In this document: piece by piece, positions 1 through 8,446 of the stretch | Layout of the letters: each line of letters starts with the position of its first letter | Numbering within the stretch: the first letter of the stretch is position 1 | Assembly (NCBI RefSeq): GCF_019599545.1 | Contig: NZ_JAIEZV010000001.1 | Coordinates: 806,001-870,000 of the forward strand | Reading direction: 5' to 3' | From: Halobacillus sp. Nhm2S1 | GTDB lineage: Bacteria; Bacillota; Bacilli; Bacillales; Halobacillaceae | Length of the DNA stretch: 64,000 nt | Position numbers and translations under genes: made by a program | Notes under the pieces: generated by a model | What the model was told of the DNA's origin: nothing | Databases searched by the model: none | Seen by the model: the letters and a program-made list of their open reading frames with translations, nothing else

Positions 1-12
1 TTAACTCTAAAA

Positions 13-162
13 TTAAAACAGCCATATGGACAGGGCACCTAAAGAAGCACCACTGATCAAAGGAAGCAGGCATCCCATGCCAACACATCCTTCAAGCCAA
101 CCATCTAAAAACCTTAGAAATCTTCCTTGTTTACTTTTGTGATTACCATTCAGCTCTGTCAT
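13..162 (-). CDS. small hydrophobic protein, 49 aa (unknown)
   Basis: A 49-codon frame that starts MTELNGNHKSKQGR and continues into a Gly/Leu-rich hydrophobic C-terminal half, which could form one or two short membrane segments. A GGTGA motif lies about 10 nt before the ATG. I do not recognise the family. It reads in the same direction as the next gene upstream (start at 520) and could share its transcript. Being short and without known relatives, it may be chance, but the basic head, hydrophobic tail and ribosome site fit a real small membrane protein. Confidence 0.4.
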   Translation of the reverse strand: MTELNGNHKSKQGRFLRFLDGWLEGCVGMGCLLPLISGASLGALSIWLF

Positions 163-220
163 TCTATCTTTTCACCAATCTTTTTCCTGTAGTATAAATG
201 GAGCTCTTTATATTCTCATG

Positions 221-520
221 CTAGCGAAAAAATACGATAGCCCCCATAAGTAGTAAGGAAACAAAGAAGATCATAAGCAGATAAAGGGAAACGTTCAATA
301 ATAGAGACTGTTCTTTCAGGAAACGTATGATATTCCCCGTCTTTTTCACAGGCCCTCCTCCCCCTTTACGACTAGTCGTCTTATCATTTAATCTTTTTAT
401 TTTTCTTTCCCAGTGTCTTTTTCCTTCCTCTGTGTATTGAAACCAATAGATCAGTAGAGCTCCTCCGATCACAAGTGAGCCCTGCATTAAATAGTTAAGA
501 ATGATTAAAAACGTATCCAT
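221..520 (-). CDS. small membrane protein, 99 aa (unknown)
   Basis: The likely start is the ATG reading MDTFLIILNY, preceded by AAGGTGGG at good distance; the longer open frame upstream has no comparable site. Two hydrophobic segments (about residues 5-25 and 75-98) flank a central basic, glycine-containing stretch (KRHWERK... KGGGGPVKK). This suggests two transmembrane helices joined by a positively charged loop that probably faces the cytoplasm. No catalytic motif is visible and I do not recognise the family. A monocistronic or two-gene unit with the 49-residue protein below it is likely. Confidence 0.6.
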   Translation of the reverse strand: MDTFLIILNYLMQGSLVIGGALLIYWFQYTEEGKRHWERKIKRLNDKTTSRKGGGGPVKKTGNIIRFLKEQSLLLNVSLYLLMIFFVSLLLMGAIVFFR

Positions 521-612
521 GTTATTCCCACCTTTTCCCACGGGCCATGCTATCAAAGATCTATCTCTATGGATGCAGGAAAAGTATTCCATAGAGTCTG
601 GTTAAGAAAAAT

Positions 613-639
613 GGCAAACCTACCGTTGGTAGGTTTGCC
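613..639 (-). terminator. rho-independent terminator after the GNAT gene
   Basis: Twelve-base-pair perfect stem (GGCAAACCTACC and its complement) with a 3-nt loop, followed on the minus strand by ATTTTTCTT. It lies 21 bases beyond the stop of the acetyltransferase gene. Confidence 0.8.
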
Positions 640-659
640 AGACTTAAGATAGGAAACTC

Positions 660-1103
660 TCATACGAACATTTGCATCTCAATATCCCGGTCCTTCTGCG
701 ATACTCTCTTAAACCCGATTTTTTCATAAACACGGATGGCTGCTTTATTTCGTTCATCCACTTCCAGTCGTATTTCATTGATCTCTTCATCATAATGACG
801 GAAACCAAAAGCGATGCCCTGCTTAACATAGGTTGCGCCTATTCCTTTTCCAATCCAATCAGGACGTAAAGCTAACCCAATCTCCATGATTCTTCCATTC
901 ACGTTGTATTCAAACAAACCCACCACTTCACCTTCCCGAAAGGCCGCATATCCTTCGCAGCCACCAGGACCTTGCAACTTGCCTGTTTGGTTGAGTGATT
1001 CAAAATAAGGCGCCATTTCTACTTTTTCTACGAAACCTTCATAGTTCCATGAATCGATTTGCTTCAAACCTTCTAACGTAATCGGTCTGAACTCAAATTC
1101 CAT
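660..1103 (-). CDS. GNAT-family N-acetyltransferase
   Basis: A 147-residue protein with the GNAT fold: an N-terminal alpha/beta part, then IGLALRPDWIGKGIGATYV, which matches motif A (R/Q-x-x-G-x-G/A) that binds the acetyl-CoA pyrophosphate. A C-terminal motif B follows (NKAAIRVYEKIGFKRV). It should transfer acetyl from acetyl-CoA to an amine; the substrate cannot be read from sequence. The start is MEFEFRPITL, seven codons inside the longest frame, because AAGGAGAGAG sits just before it. It appears monocistronic with its own terminator. Confidence 0.85.
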   Translation of the reverse strand: MEFEFRPITLEGLKQIDSWNYEGFVEKVEMAPYFESLNQTGKLQGPGGCEGYAAFREGEVVGLFEYNVNGRIMEIGLALRPDWIGKGIGATYVKQGIAFGFRHYDEEINEIRLEVDERNKAAIRVYEKIGFKRVSQKDRDIEMQMFV

Positions 1104-1200
1104 TAGACTCTCTCCTTTATGCAATCTTTCTGCAATTCTTCATACGATTCGTACATCTGGTTAGAGGACATTAAATGAGAGTAACAGGACGTTGATGAAG

Positions 1201-1380
1201 CTAACTCCTTTTCCCCTGCCTCTTCCTTACAAAAAGAATGACGATTCCATAGCCGAACACACCGCCGATGATTGTCAATAACAGCTGGCTGCTATCAAAA
1301 GTACTGTGGGTGAACCTATTGGCTAGAATTAACCCAAACAGCACGCCTAAAAGCAGAAGGATAGCTGATTTTACATTCAT
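1201..1380 (-). CDS. small two-helix membrane protein, 59 aa
   Basis: A 59-codon frame starting MNVKSAILLLLGVLFG, with two hydrophobic segments (about residues 5-21 and 33-50) and a basic tail (RKRQGKRS). AGAGGAGAGG lies about 9 nt before the ATG. It begins 20 bases after the stop of the upstream 58-residue coiled-coil membrane protein, so the two look co-transcribed. The family is not recognised. Length, topology and ribosome site support a real gene despite its size. Confidence 0.6.
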   Translation of the reverse strand: MNVKSAILLLLGVLFGLILANRFTHSTFDSSQLLLTIIGGVFGYGIVILFVRKRQGKRS

Positions 1381-1400
1381 GTCGTCTACACCTCTCCTCT

Positions 1401-1577
1401 TTAATTGATGAAAGGAATAATGAGATCAACCAAAATAGGGGCGATCAGTAAAAAGCCCAAGATGGCGATTACATATAAAACAGGAGTAGACACCCTCTTC
1501 GATTGATTCATTTCGTCTAACTTTTGATTCATTTTTTGAATTTCATTTAAGATTTCTTTTTCTCGCTCTTCAGACAT
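1401..1577 (-). CDS. small coiled-coil/membrane protein, 58 aa
   Basis: Starts MSEEREKEILNEIQKM: residues 1-25 are a charged helical, probably coiled-coil stretch and residues 33-56 are one strongly hydrophobic helix, so it is a tail-anchored type protein. GGAGG lies 5 nt from this ATG. The open frame extends 75 codons further upstream, but without a ribosome site and with composition unlike the body, so I reject the extension. First gene of a probable two-gene operon with the 59-residue membrane protein below. No function is assigned. Confidence 0.65.
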   Translation of the reverse strand: MSEEREKEILNEIQKMNQKLDEMNQSKRVSTPVLYVIAILGFLLIAPILVDLIIPFIN

Positions 1578-1816
1578 AAAAACCTCCGTGATTGAAGTAA
1601 AGGGGTAAGTCAACCACACTACGTTGAAACCAGGCCAACTCCTATGTATGCTGCCTAATGTTCGCCTTTCCCCTGATTTTGCCAAAGCCCTCCAATGTTT
1701 CATTGAATAATCAATATGAACTTCCACCCCCAACACCTGAACTTCAAAATAAGTCATAAAGGCCCTGGATCCAATTATTTCAAACCCCGATCCATTCCTC
1801 AAGGGGCACTAAATAA

Positions 1817-1838
1817 GCGCAACCCCTCAGGATTGCGC
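1817..1838 (-). terminator. possible weak terminator after cwlJ
   Basis: GCGCAA/TTGCGC stem around a 10-nt loop, about 35 bases past the cwlJ stop, followed on the minus strand by only a short T-rich run. Weak. Confidence 0.35.
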
Positions 1839-1873
1839 TCATCACCAACCTTCCCCAAAATTCACCGATTGCA

Positions 1874-2311
1874 TTAACGGTAGACACTGGCGCATGTACC
1901 CGGTTGAGGTTCATAGTAACAGTGGTTCTTATACCGTCCTGTAAACTGCTGTCCATACCATGTAGGAGGGCATTCCGTATAAGGGTTGAAATACCATAAC
2001 GCATACTTCGCTGGATGCATCCGCCAATAGTCTAAGTTCTTCTTGGCTAATCTTTTCTCCGTAGAGCGCGCCCGGTTATAAAAAAGATTTCCTTTCTGAA
2101 CCGCTTCAAAAGAATAGTTCCCACCCTGCACCTGGTAAATGACATCGTTGATTGTTCTAACATCCGTAAAGTCCAGGCAGGACGCTGCTGCACGGTTCAC
2201 GATCACATTGCCGACATACAACATTCCCTGTTTGCCTTCCCCCACGGCCTCTGCCCGCATCATGCGAGCCATCAGAGCCACATCTGAATCTGTATATTTC
2301 ACTCTCGCCAT
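1874..2311 (-). CDS. cwlJ: CwlJ-type spore cortex-lytic cell wall hydrolase
   Basis: A 145-residue protein of the Hydrolase_2 (SleB/CwlJ catalytic) family. It has the size and layout of Bacillus CwlJ: RMMRAEAVGEGKQGMLYVGN with the catalytic glutamate region near the N-terminus, GNxxVNR, an FEAVQKG motif, and a C-terminal WYGQQFTGRYKNHCYY. CwlJ has no signal peptide or SleB-type peptidoglycan-binding domain; the mother cell makes it, it sits in the spore coat, and it degrades cortex peptidoglycan at germination, usually with GerQ, which is not in this window. The start is MARVKYTDSD because GGGGTGAG precedes it; the frame extends 17 codons upstream without such a site. It marks the organism as a spore-former. 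Confidence 0.92.
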   Translation of the reverse strand: MARVKYTDSDVALMARMMRAEAVGEGKQGMLYVGNVIVNRAAASCLDFTDVRTINDVIYQVQGGNYSFEAVQKGNLFYNRARSTEKRLAKKNLDYWRMHPAKYALWYFNPYTECPPTWYGQQFTGRYKNHCYYEPQPGTCASVYR

Positions 2312-2420
2312 TTTACTCACCCCAACATATTGTATGAAAAAAAGCTGGGTTGATGTCATCATTTGGGATGGAGTCCCTCTGGACGGCCTCGATCAGCGTT
2401 TTCAAGAATAGATAAAAAAA

Positions 2421-2448
2421 GTTCCCCAGCTGTTGAAAGCTGAGGAAC
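2421..2448. terminator. bidirectional terminator
   Basis: GTTCCCCAGCT/AGCTGAGGAAC hairpin with A7 before it and T5 after it on the plus strand. On the minus strand it ends the phospholipase-D-like gene 17 bases after its stop. Confidence 0.8.
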
Positions 2449-2464
2449 CTTTTTCTCTGCCCAT

Positions 2465-4441
2465 TTACGGAGTGGGAATCGCTCCACCCGCGGCTTCATA
2501 CCGGGCATAAAACTCTTGTAAGAATTGATTCGTTACTTTTTCATCATGGATGAACAGCATGTTTTCATCGTTGATATCATTTCCGTTCGTGCTCCAATTC
2601 GTTGAGCCGACAATCGCGGTCGGATCACTGGACGGATGTGTGGCATCAATCAACATCGTTTTTGCATGCATTTTACGATCTTCCGCATCCTCATAAACGG
2701 GAGCGGCGTTATTCCATCGTACATTAGGGTTGTTCGTTGAAGATTGGCTTGCGGTACGGCCGGTCATTTCAATCGAAGCGGACCACCACTGGTTCCAGAA
2801 GCTTTGATCAAATACACCACGCACATCAAATCCGGTCAGACTTCCTTCCAGGTCGTTGTAAGAGCCTTCCCACTTGTACTTCAACTCATCGACAAGGGCC
2901 TGATCACTCCAGGCAAAAATAGAAAAGTAACTGCTGAAATCTGCCTCATTTTTCACATAGGAAGTCATTTGTCCAACAGCATCATCCCCTGCAGAAAAGT
3001 ACACATCCACTTCTTTTCCACCCACATCGACGGTATGCAGCGTGTTGTCCACTTTACGTCCATGATAATTTGAAACAGCTGGGTCAGGATTCAAAGTCGC
3101 ACTTCCCCACATTTCATCAAACTCGGTTTTGAAAACATCAGCGAGGGCCGTTGAGTTCAGTTCTACCACATGTTGCGTATTGCCGCCAAGAACATCATTC
3201 TGCATGTTTTCCTCTGATCCGTACAGTCCTGTCACGGTGAAATTCCAGCTTCCTGTGAATACCCATGTTCCATCGATGACGGCGAATTTGTTGTGCATCT
3301 GCTGTCCGGGCGAGTAATAACTGCCCGCTTCTTTTTGTTCAGCATCAACAAGTTTGTATCCGGTCTCCGTGCCACTTCCTACTTCGACCGTCACTTGTTC
3401 CATGCCGTTCGTTGCAGCCGGAAGTCCGTACTGTTCCCGCAGCGCCTGATCTTCCACAGCAAACATGATAGAATCAGAAAACACTGTCGTATCATCGCTT
3501 GTTCCGATGACATTGTCCTGTCCACGCACCAATTTCTCTACATACAAACGCATCGTTTGATAGCGCTCTGTATAGTGAGGGTCACTGCCGTCTTTCGCAT
3601 CTGCGATCACGCGCACATCGACACCCTCAGCCGCTTTGGCCATCAAAGCATCAATGATGCCCGGCAAATTGATTTCATAAGTGGCAAGATCGATCGACGT
3701 TGTCGCCTGATTGATACGCTGGATCAACCGGTCTTCCAAGTTCACGTTATAGTTTGCTTCGTTTCCGGAAGTCGCGTAGCCATCATAAGCACATTTGTTA
3801 AAGTACACATTGATGCTTCCCGCAGACTCACTCACATTGTTCAATTGCTCAGTCGTGGTTGAACATCCTGCTGAAGTCGATGAAGAGTTGGCAGAAGGTG
3901 TTCCAAGTCCTTCACCATATGTATCCGTTGCTGTACGCCAGTTCGAAGCATCCGTCCCCACTGATAGTGGATCGATTCGCTCCATCGTGGCTTTACTGTC
4001 GTTATCACCTGCATACCATGCGTCGACAGAATCAATCACTTGTGTCCCATCACTCAGTTCAAGCACCTCACCGGAGTTACTCAAAGACCCTGAGTAGATC
4101 AAGTCGGCATCTACAGCCGCAACCGTTGAATCGTCCGTTCGTTCCAGCAAATAATGCCCTCCGGCAGGAATCGTACCCGATAATGAGATGACCGGTGATC
4201 CGTCCGCTGCCTTCAGCGTCCACCCTTCAAGTGAAAGGTCTGTACCAGTCGGATTGTAAAGCTCCATCCATTCATCGTTATAACTCACATTCGTCCCCAT
4301 CCAGGCAACTTCGCTGATGACTACATCATTTGCTCCTGCGGCTTCAGTCACCTGCCCGATAGGAATGCTTGTCCATCCTAAAACAAAAATAAGTACAGCT
4401 ATAAATCCAGGCTTCCATCTCTCCACGTTTCCATCCCCCAT
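2465..4441 (-). CDS. secreted lamin-tail / phospholipase D-like protein
   Basis: A 658-residue exported protein. It has a signal peptide (hydrophobic residues 11-30, cleavage near EAAGA), a lamin-tail domain (about 37-175) with its typical VVISEVAWMGT opening, and a Ser-rich linker. Two phospholipase-D halves follow, with motifs H383-K385-D390 and H592-K594-D599. PLD enzymes form a covalent histidine intermediate on phosphodiesters; here the substrate could be lipid or nucleic acid. The pairing with a lamin-tail domain recalls extracellular nucleases, which is an inference. The assigned ATG has only a weak GTGAG upstream; a GTG at residue 6 has GGGG at better distance. Monocistronic, ending at a bidirectional terminator. 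Confidence 0.85.
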   Translation of the reverse strand: MGDGNVERWKPGFIAVLIFVLGWTSIPIGQVTEAAGANDVVISEVAWMGTNVSYNDEWMELYNPTGTDLSLEGWTLKAADGSPVISLSGTIPAGGHYLLERTDDSTVAAVDADLIYSGSLSNSGEVLELSDGTQVIDSVDAWYAGDNDSKATMERIDPLSVGTDASNWRTATDTYGEGLGTPSANSSSTSAGCSTTTEQLNNVSESAGSINVYFNKCAYDGYATSGNEANYNVNLEDRLIQRINQATTSIDLATYEINLPGIIDALMAKAAEGVDVRVIADAKDGSDPHYTERYQTMRLYVEKLVRGQDNVIGTSDDTTVFSDSIMFAVEDQALREQYGLPAATNGMEQVTVEVGSGTETGYKLVDAEQKEAGSYYSPGQQMHNKFAVIDGTWVFTGSWNFTVTGLYGSEENMQNDVLGGNTQHVVELNSTALADVFKTEFDEMWGSATLNPDPAVSNYHGRKVDNTLHTVDVGGKEVDVYFSAGDDAVGQMTSYVKNEADFSSYFSIFAWSDQALVDELKYKWEGSYNDLEGSLTGFDVRGVFDQSFWNQWWSASIEMTGRTASQSSTNNPNVRWNNAAPVYEDAEDRKMHAKTMLIDATHPSSDPTAIVGSTNWSTNGNDINDENMLFIHDEKVTNQFLQEFYARYEAAGGAIPTP

Positions 4442-4604
4442 TCATTTTTTCTCACATTTCTCAACGTACCATAAATGGAACGGGCAAATTCTGAATTTAC
4501 GCATCATTTACAATAAACGATTCGATGGACCCGGTTGGCTTATAGACAAGTGAAACCCTGGGCACACAAACTTTCCTCATTTTTACTTTTTATTGCCAAA
4601 AAAT

Positions 4605-4627
4605 AACGACTGGTTCATCCAGCCGTT
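4605..4627 (-). terminator. terminator after the 119-aa membrane protein
   Basis: AACGACTGG/CCAGCCGTT stem with a 5-nt loop and one mismatch, followed on the minus strand by a T-rich run, just beyond the stop at 4637. Confidence 0.7.
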
Positions 4628-4636
4628 TTCTTATGA

Positions 4637-4996
4637 CTACATCTGAGACAACCCTTCTAAAAAAAGCACAAAAACAAAGCAGATCAAAGTAAAACCAGCC
4701 AGAGGCACAGCAAAAGCGGCATTGTTCTTAAATTCCCACCCTGCAAAAACAGCCCCAAGCGCGCACATCACCATCCATGCGGGGAGGAAAATAGCATCGG
4801 CTACCCTTACAGGAAGCAATGCATAAAAACCCGATAACCATAAAACCCAGTGGACAAGCAGGACACTGCCAATCGTCAAGGACCTCTTATACGGCAGAGG
4901 TCCTCTTCCGCGTTTTCTCACGATACGGGAAGAAACAACAACGATCATGAATCCTATGAGTAATAAAATAACTAGCAAAATCACAGAGATCCCCAC
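4637..4996 (-). CDS. four-helix membrane protein (unknown)
   Basis: A 119-residue, very hydrophobic protein with about four predicted membrane segments (residues 3-24, 40-58, 66-86 and 95-115) and a basic loop RKRGRGPLPYKR after the first. The start is GTG, chosen because AAGGGAG sits 7 nt upstream. A nearby ATG is out of frame. No conserved motif is recognised. It stands alone between the PLD-like gene and yoaT, with its own terminator. Confidence 0.65.
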   Translation of the reverse strand: MGISVILLVILLLIGFMIVVVSSRIVRKRGRGPLPYKRSLTIGSVLLVHWVLWLSGFYALLPVRVADAIFLPAWMVMCALGAVFAGWEFKNNAAFAVPLAGFTLICFVFVLFLEGLSQM

Positions 4997-5074
4997 ATCA
5001 TTTCTCCCTTCACCGAAAGTTTAAGATAGCGCCTGTCCTTACTTTGAGGACGAAGATTAAAAAGAAACACATGT

Positions 5075-5914
5075 TCACAAATACGATTTTCCGCTTCCAT
5101 AACGACCCTGTACGTTTGGGATTCTCTCCTCAGCCTTGAAGCTGCGGCTCTCTGCAGTACTTTTCTTCACTCGCTTCAACGTCGCTACAATAAGAAAGCT
5201 TACAATCACCAACAACAGCCAGGAACTTACTTTCCCTACATGCACAAGACTCCACGCATCCGCCTGGTTCGGGTATTCCCATGCACTGAAATAAGTCGCG
5301 ATATTTTCTGCGATCCAGATAAAAAAGCCGATCAGCACGAACGAAAGCGCGAGCGGCATCCGGTAACGTGTACCGTTGACCTCGTAGCGAACCCAGGCTT
5401 TCCAAAAAACGAGAATCACAAGCGCAGATAACCACCAGCGGATGTCGAGCCAATAATGGTGCGTGAAAAAGTTCAAATAGATGGCAGACGCGAGAGGAAC
5501 GACGAGCCAGGAAGAAGGCCACCGCACGAGCTCCACCTCAAGCCTTCTCCACGCCTGGCAGAGATAACTCGCCACACTCGCATACATGAATCCGCTATAT
5601 AATGGGACGCCGAAAACTTTTGAAAATCCTTCTTCCGGATAAGACCAGGAACCCATATGAACCTTGAATAGTTCGAGCGCAAGCCCGATCAGGTGGAACA
5701 AGGAGATCACCTTCAGTTCATCCCGTGTTTCCAAACCAGCCCGGACCATCCACCACTGCATCAACAGGCAGATGATCAGCAGCCAGTCATACCTTGGCAG
5801 GAAGGGCATCGGCACCCATTTAGTAATGGCCAAAGAGGCAAAAATAACGACAGGGAACAAGCACGACAACGCCTGTTGCCAACCAAAATGTAAGAGTTGT
5901 TTCACCGCTCGCAT
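5075..5914 (-). CDS. yoaT: DUF817 integral membrane protein (YoaT-like)
   Basis: A 279-residue polytopic membrane protein of the DUF817 family. Conserved signatures include the LELFKVHMGSWSYPEEG segment, then FGVPLYSGFMYASVASY, and a HHYWLD motif between later helices; about eight membrane segments are visible. The function is unknown. The start is MRAVKQLLHFGW, 38 codons inside the longest frame, because GGAGGG lies directly before it. It is the last gene of a three-gene unit with an Xre-type regulator (10-base gap) and a DUF2975 protein, an order I recall from Bacillus subtilis yoaS-yozG-yoaT. Confidence 0.8.
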   Translation of the reverse strand: MRAVKQLLHFGWQQALSCLFPVVIFASLAITKWVPMPFLPRYDWLLIICLLMQWWMVRAGLETRDELKVISLFHLIGLALELFKVHMGSWSYPEEGFSKVFGVPLYSGFMYASVASYLCQAWRRLEVELVRWPSSWLVVPLASAIYLNFFTHHYWLDIRWWLSALVILVFWKAWVRYEVNGTRYRMPLALSFVLIGFFIWIAENIATYFSAWEYPNQADAWSLVHVGKVSSWLLLVIVSFLIVATLKRVKKSTAESRSFKAEERIPNVQGRYGSGKSYL

Positions 5915-5924
5915 CCGATCCCTC

Positions 5925-6137
5925 CTAATCTTCGTCTTCCTGATATTCCAAAATATCCCCCGGCTGACAGTCGAGCGCTTTACAAATCGCCTCCAATGTA
6001 GAGAAACGGACGGCCTTCGCCTTGCCATTTTTCAAGATAGAGAGATTCGCCATCGTGATCCCGACCTTCTCCGAAAGCTCGGTTACGCTCATTTTCCTTT
6101 TCGCAAGCATTACATCAATGTTGATAATAATCGCCAT
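5925..6137 (-). CDS. yozG: Xre-family small HTH regulator (YozG-like)
   Basis: A 70-residue protein that is almost entirely a Cro/CI-type helix-turn-helix: MLAKRKMSVTELSEKVGITM, then NLSILKNGKAKAVRFSTLEAICKALDCQPGDILEY. The start MAIIINIDVM has GAGGTGG upstream; the longer frame upstream overlaps the DUF2975 gene and is rejected. Such YozG-type regulators are routinely paired with DUF2975 membrane proteins and probably control their own operon. Gaps of 10 bases on both sides support one transcript. The target and signal are unknown. Confidence 0.85.
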   Translation of the reverse strand: MAIIINIDVMLAKRKMSVTELSEKVGITMANLSILKNGKAKAVRFSTLEAICKALDCQPGDILEYQEDED

Positions 6138-6147
6138 GTTGACCACC

Positions 6148-6630
6148 TCAGACCGTAAGATCATTTTCAGATTTGATAATAATCGCTTCCTGCAAAAGTC
6201 TTTGCAGGACAGCAGCAAAGACAGCAATAACGGCAGAAGCGAAGATGATGACCATCGCGATGACAATCAGACCAGGAGCATCATCGATTTCAGCGACCGT
6301 ATAGATTACCGGCATGAGCACAACGTAAAGAACGCTTATGGTAATGGCACAAAATTTGATCACTCTCAAAGCTTTGACGGATAAGTCAGAGAACGCATCA
6401 TTGCTGTCAATATAATTCAGAAGCTTAAACGCTTGATACAACGCAAAGTAAAATGGGACAGCTGTCAAATACATATAAGTGAAGACAACCGGTTCAATGA
6501 TCGGAAAATCCGACAGCAGCGCTCCCGCATATTCCGCAAACTCAGGAACAAAAAATATACACAGCGCAAGAACCGGCAGACCAATTAAAATGACCGCCAG
6601 CTTCAAAAAGAGTGTCGAACCACGTTTCAT
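6148..6630 (-). CDS. yoaS: DUF2975 membrane protein (YoaS-like)
   Basis: A 160-residue protein with four membrane segments (about residues 8-28, 45-68, 95-118 and 124-148) and the DUF2975 feature of a cytoplasmic loop with DAFSDLSVKALR between helices 2 and 3. The start is ATG (MKRGSTLF) rather than the GTG three codons upstream, because GAGGTG sits 6 nt before the ATG. DUF2975 proteins usually occur with a small YozG-type HTH regulator, as here. The membrane protein may sense a signal for the regulator, but that is inference. First gene of the three-gene unit. Confidence 0.8.
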   Translation of the reverse strand: MKRGSTLFLKLAVILIGLPVLALCIFFVPEFAEYAGALLSDFPIIEPVVFTYMYLTAVPFYFALYQAFKLLNYIDSNDAFSDLSVKALRVIKFCAITISVLYVVLMPVIYTVAEIDDAPGLIVIAMVIIFASAVIAVFAAVLQRLLQEAIIIKSENDLTV

Positions 6631-6766
6631 AACAAGCACCTCATTTCCTAATATCTTTTTTCATCATACCTTCACATTTATCGTTTTTCAATAAAAATAT
6701 ATCATTTATAAATACTTAATTATCGATATAGGTGTGTTCAGCCTCTTACATGCTTCATTCAAAAAA

Positions 6767-6798
6767 ACGCAGATCTCCTAGAACTAGGAGATCTGCGT
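6767..6798. terminator. strong bidirectional terminator
   Basis: Fourteen-base-pair perfect stem (ACGCAGATCTCCTA and complement) with a GAAC loop, A7 on one side and T5 on the other. It is the likely transcript end for the aminotransferase unit, lying beyond the tandem repeat. Confidence 0.8.
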
Positions 6799-6836
6799 TT
6801 TTCATTTATCATAGGATTGGACAGCTTAATAGATCT

Positions 6837-7088
6837 TTTGCCGCGACTGGACATCCTTTTGGCGCGGTTCGCCGCCTCTTTGGCGCGATTCATCACCCCT
6901 TTGGCGCGGTTCGACACCTCTTTGGCGCGATTCAACACCTCTTTGGCGCGACTCATCACCCCTTTGGCGCGGTTCGACACCTCTTTGGCGCGATTCACCA
7001 CCCCTTTGGCGCGATTCGACACCCCTTTGGCGCGATTCACTACCCCTTTGGCGCGATCCACCACCACTTTAGCGTGATTCTCACCTTA
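6837..7088. repeat. 21-bp tandem repeat (12 units)
   Basis: Twelve units in exact 21-base register, each built on TTTGGCGCGatTC-a-CACC, with TTTGGCGCG-like cores at 6837, 6858, 6879, 6900, 6921, 6942, 6963, 6984, 7005, 7026, 7047 and 7068. The outer units are more degenerate (TTTGCCGCG, TTTAGCGTG). Because 21 is a multiple of three and the unit lacks stops, both strands stay open and would encode heptapeptide repeats (NRAKGVx on the minus strand, PLARFxT on the plus strand). The array directly abuts the aminotransferase stop codon and precedes the terminator, so it would be transcribed as that operon's 3' untranslated region. Confidence 0.9.
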
Positions 7089-8405
7089 ACCTCGTACCGC
7101 TAAACTTTTCTCATACGCCACAACAGCTTCTTCAAAGACGGCAAGCCCCCGTTCAATCTCTTCCCGAGATACAACAAGTGGCGGAATCATCCGGATGACT
7201 TCCTGGTGCTTACCACAAAGGTAAAACAACACCCCTTTTTCGAGAGACAAATCAAGAACACGCATCATCCCTGCCCCATCTGGTTGTCCGGTCACGGGAT
7301 CGACAATTTCAATGCCAATCATAAGTCCGACACCACGGATATCGCCGATTACCCGGTGTTTTTCCCGCAATTTCTCCAAACGATCTACGGCATAAGCACC
7401 AAGTGTTCTCGAGTTTTCCAGCAGGTTCTCTTCTTCGATAACGTCAAGCGTGGCTAGTGCGGCTGAGCAGGCGAGGGGGTTCCCGCCGAACGTCGTCCCA
7501 TGCGTACCCATCGGCCACTGGCTCATCAATTCTTTGGAAGCTACCGTAGCACTGAGCGGCATCCCTGAAGCAATGCCTTTGGCGATCGCCATGATATCCG
7601 GGGTCACACCAAACGTTTGTGCAGCAAACCATTCTCCCGTCCGTCCGAAGCCGGTCTGCACTTCATCAAAAATCAACAGGATGCCGTGCTGATCACAAAT
7701 GTCGCGTACTTTTTGAAGCCACTCTTTCGGAGGAATGATATATCCTCCTTCCCCAAGAACCGGCTCAACGATCATACACGCCACCTCTTCCGGGGTCACT
7801 TGGTGGTCGAACAGCATCTCAACGTCCTTTTCCAGTTGATCCACACAATAGACAGCAGGATCTTCCCCTTCCGGACAGCTCTTTGGATCAGCATAAGGAA
7901 CCTGGTACGTCAGACCATTGGGCTGTAAAAATCTGCGGTACTTGCTTTTTGAAGTACTGACACCGAGAGCTCCTAATGAACGACCATGAAAACAGCCGGT
8001 AAAGGAAACGACATAAGGTCGTTTCGTTACATATTTTGCAAGCTTCAGCGCCCCTTCAATCGCTTCGGTCCCACTGTTGGCAAAAAAGAAACAATCCAGA
8101 TTTCCAGGTAAGATTCCCTGCAGCCGATCCGCGACACGCAGAATCGAATCATACATGATGACCCCGGAAGGCCCGTGCATGAGCTGGTCCACCCCTTCCT
8201 TGATCGCCTCTACGACCTTCGGATGCCGGTGCCCGGTATTGGCTACGGCGATGCCTGAGGTGAAGTCCAAATACTCTTTTCCATCAACCCCATAGTAATA
8301 GCACCCTTCTTCTTTTACGACCGGTAAATTGGGGTGATCTTTCGCCATGCTGGGTGCGAGCAAGTCTGGTAAGCGTGTGTACAATTGATCGAATGTTGGT
8401 TTCAT
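7086..8405 (-). CDS. class III aminotransferase (4-aminobutyrate aminotransferase-like)
   Basis: A 439-residue PLP enzyme of the class III (GabT/acetylornithine) family: [15 protein letters not shown] binds the cofactor phosphate, [13 protein letters not shown] carries the conserved Asp, and K276 in [10 protein letters not shown] is the Schiff-base lysine. It probably moves an omega-amino group to 2-oxoglutarate; GABA is the best guess given the family and the sigma-54 control, but other omega-amino acids fit. The start is the second ATG (MKPTFDQ), since AAGGGG touches the first ATG and is 9 nt from the second. It lies downstream of the YjiH-type transporter in one unit. Confidence 0.82.
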   Translation of the reverse strand: MKPTFDQLYTRLPDLLAPSMAKDHPNLPVVKEEGCYYYGVDGKEYLDFTSGIAVANTGHRHPKVVEAIKEGVDQLMHGPSGVIMYDSILRVADRLQGILPGNLDCFFFANSGTEAIEGALKLAKYVTKRPYVVSFTGCFHGRSLGALGVSTSKSKYRRFLQPNGLTYQVPYADPKSCPEGEDPAVYCVDQLEKDVEMLFDHQVTPEEVACMIVEPVLGEGGYIIPPKEWLQKVRDICDQHGILLIFDEVQTGFGRTGEWFAAQTFGVTPDIMAIAKGIASGMPLSATVASKELMSQWPMGTHGTTFGGNPLACSAALATLDVIEEENLLENSRTLGAYAVDRLEKLREKHRVIGDIRGVGLMIGIEIVDPVTGQPDGAGMMRVLDLSLEKGVLFYLCGKHQEVIRMIPPLVVSREEIERGLAVFEEAVVAYEKSLAVRG

Positions 8406-8446
8406 TTTTTCCATCCCCTTCTATATCTTTGGTTCATACATGTTTT

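Noticed and set aside
1578-1802. 75-codon upstream extension of the 58-residue membrane protein
   Set aside because: GGAGG lies right before the internal ATG and the extension has no start signal of its own.
6759-7067. 102-codon frame on the minus strand with NRAKGVx heptapeptide repeats
   Set aside because: It has only a GTG start without a fitting ribosome site, lies wholly in the 21-bp array, and runs through the terminator hairpin before stopping. The opposite strand is equally open, as expected for a stop-free 21-bp repeat.
6732-7103. 123-codon plus-strand frame across the same array
   Set aside because: Same cause: the repeat is free of stops. It also runs antisense into the aminotransferase gene and has no ribosome site.
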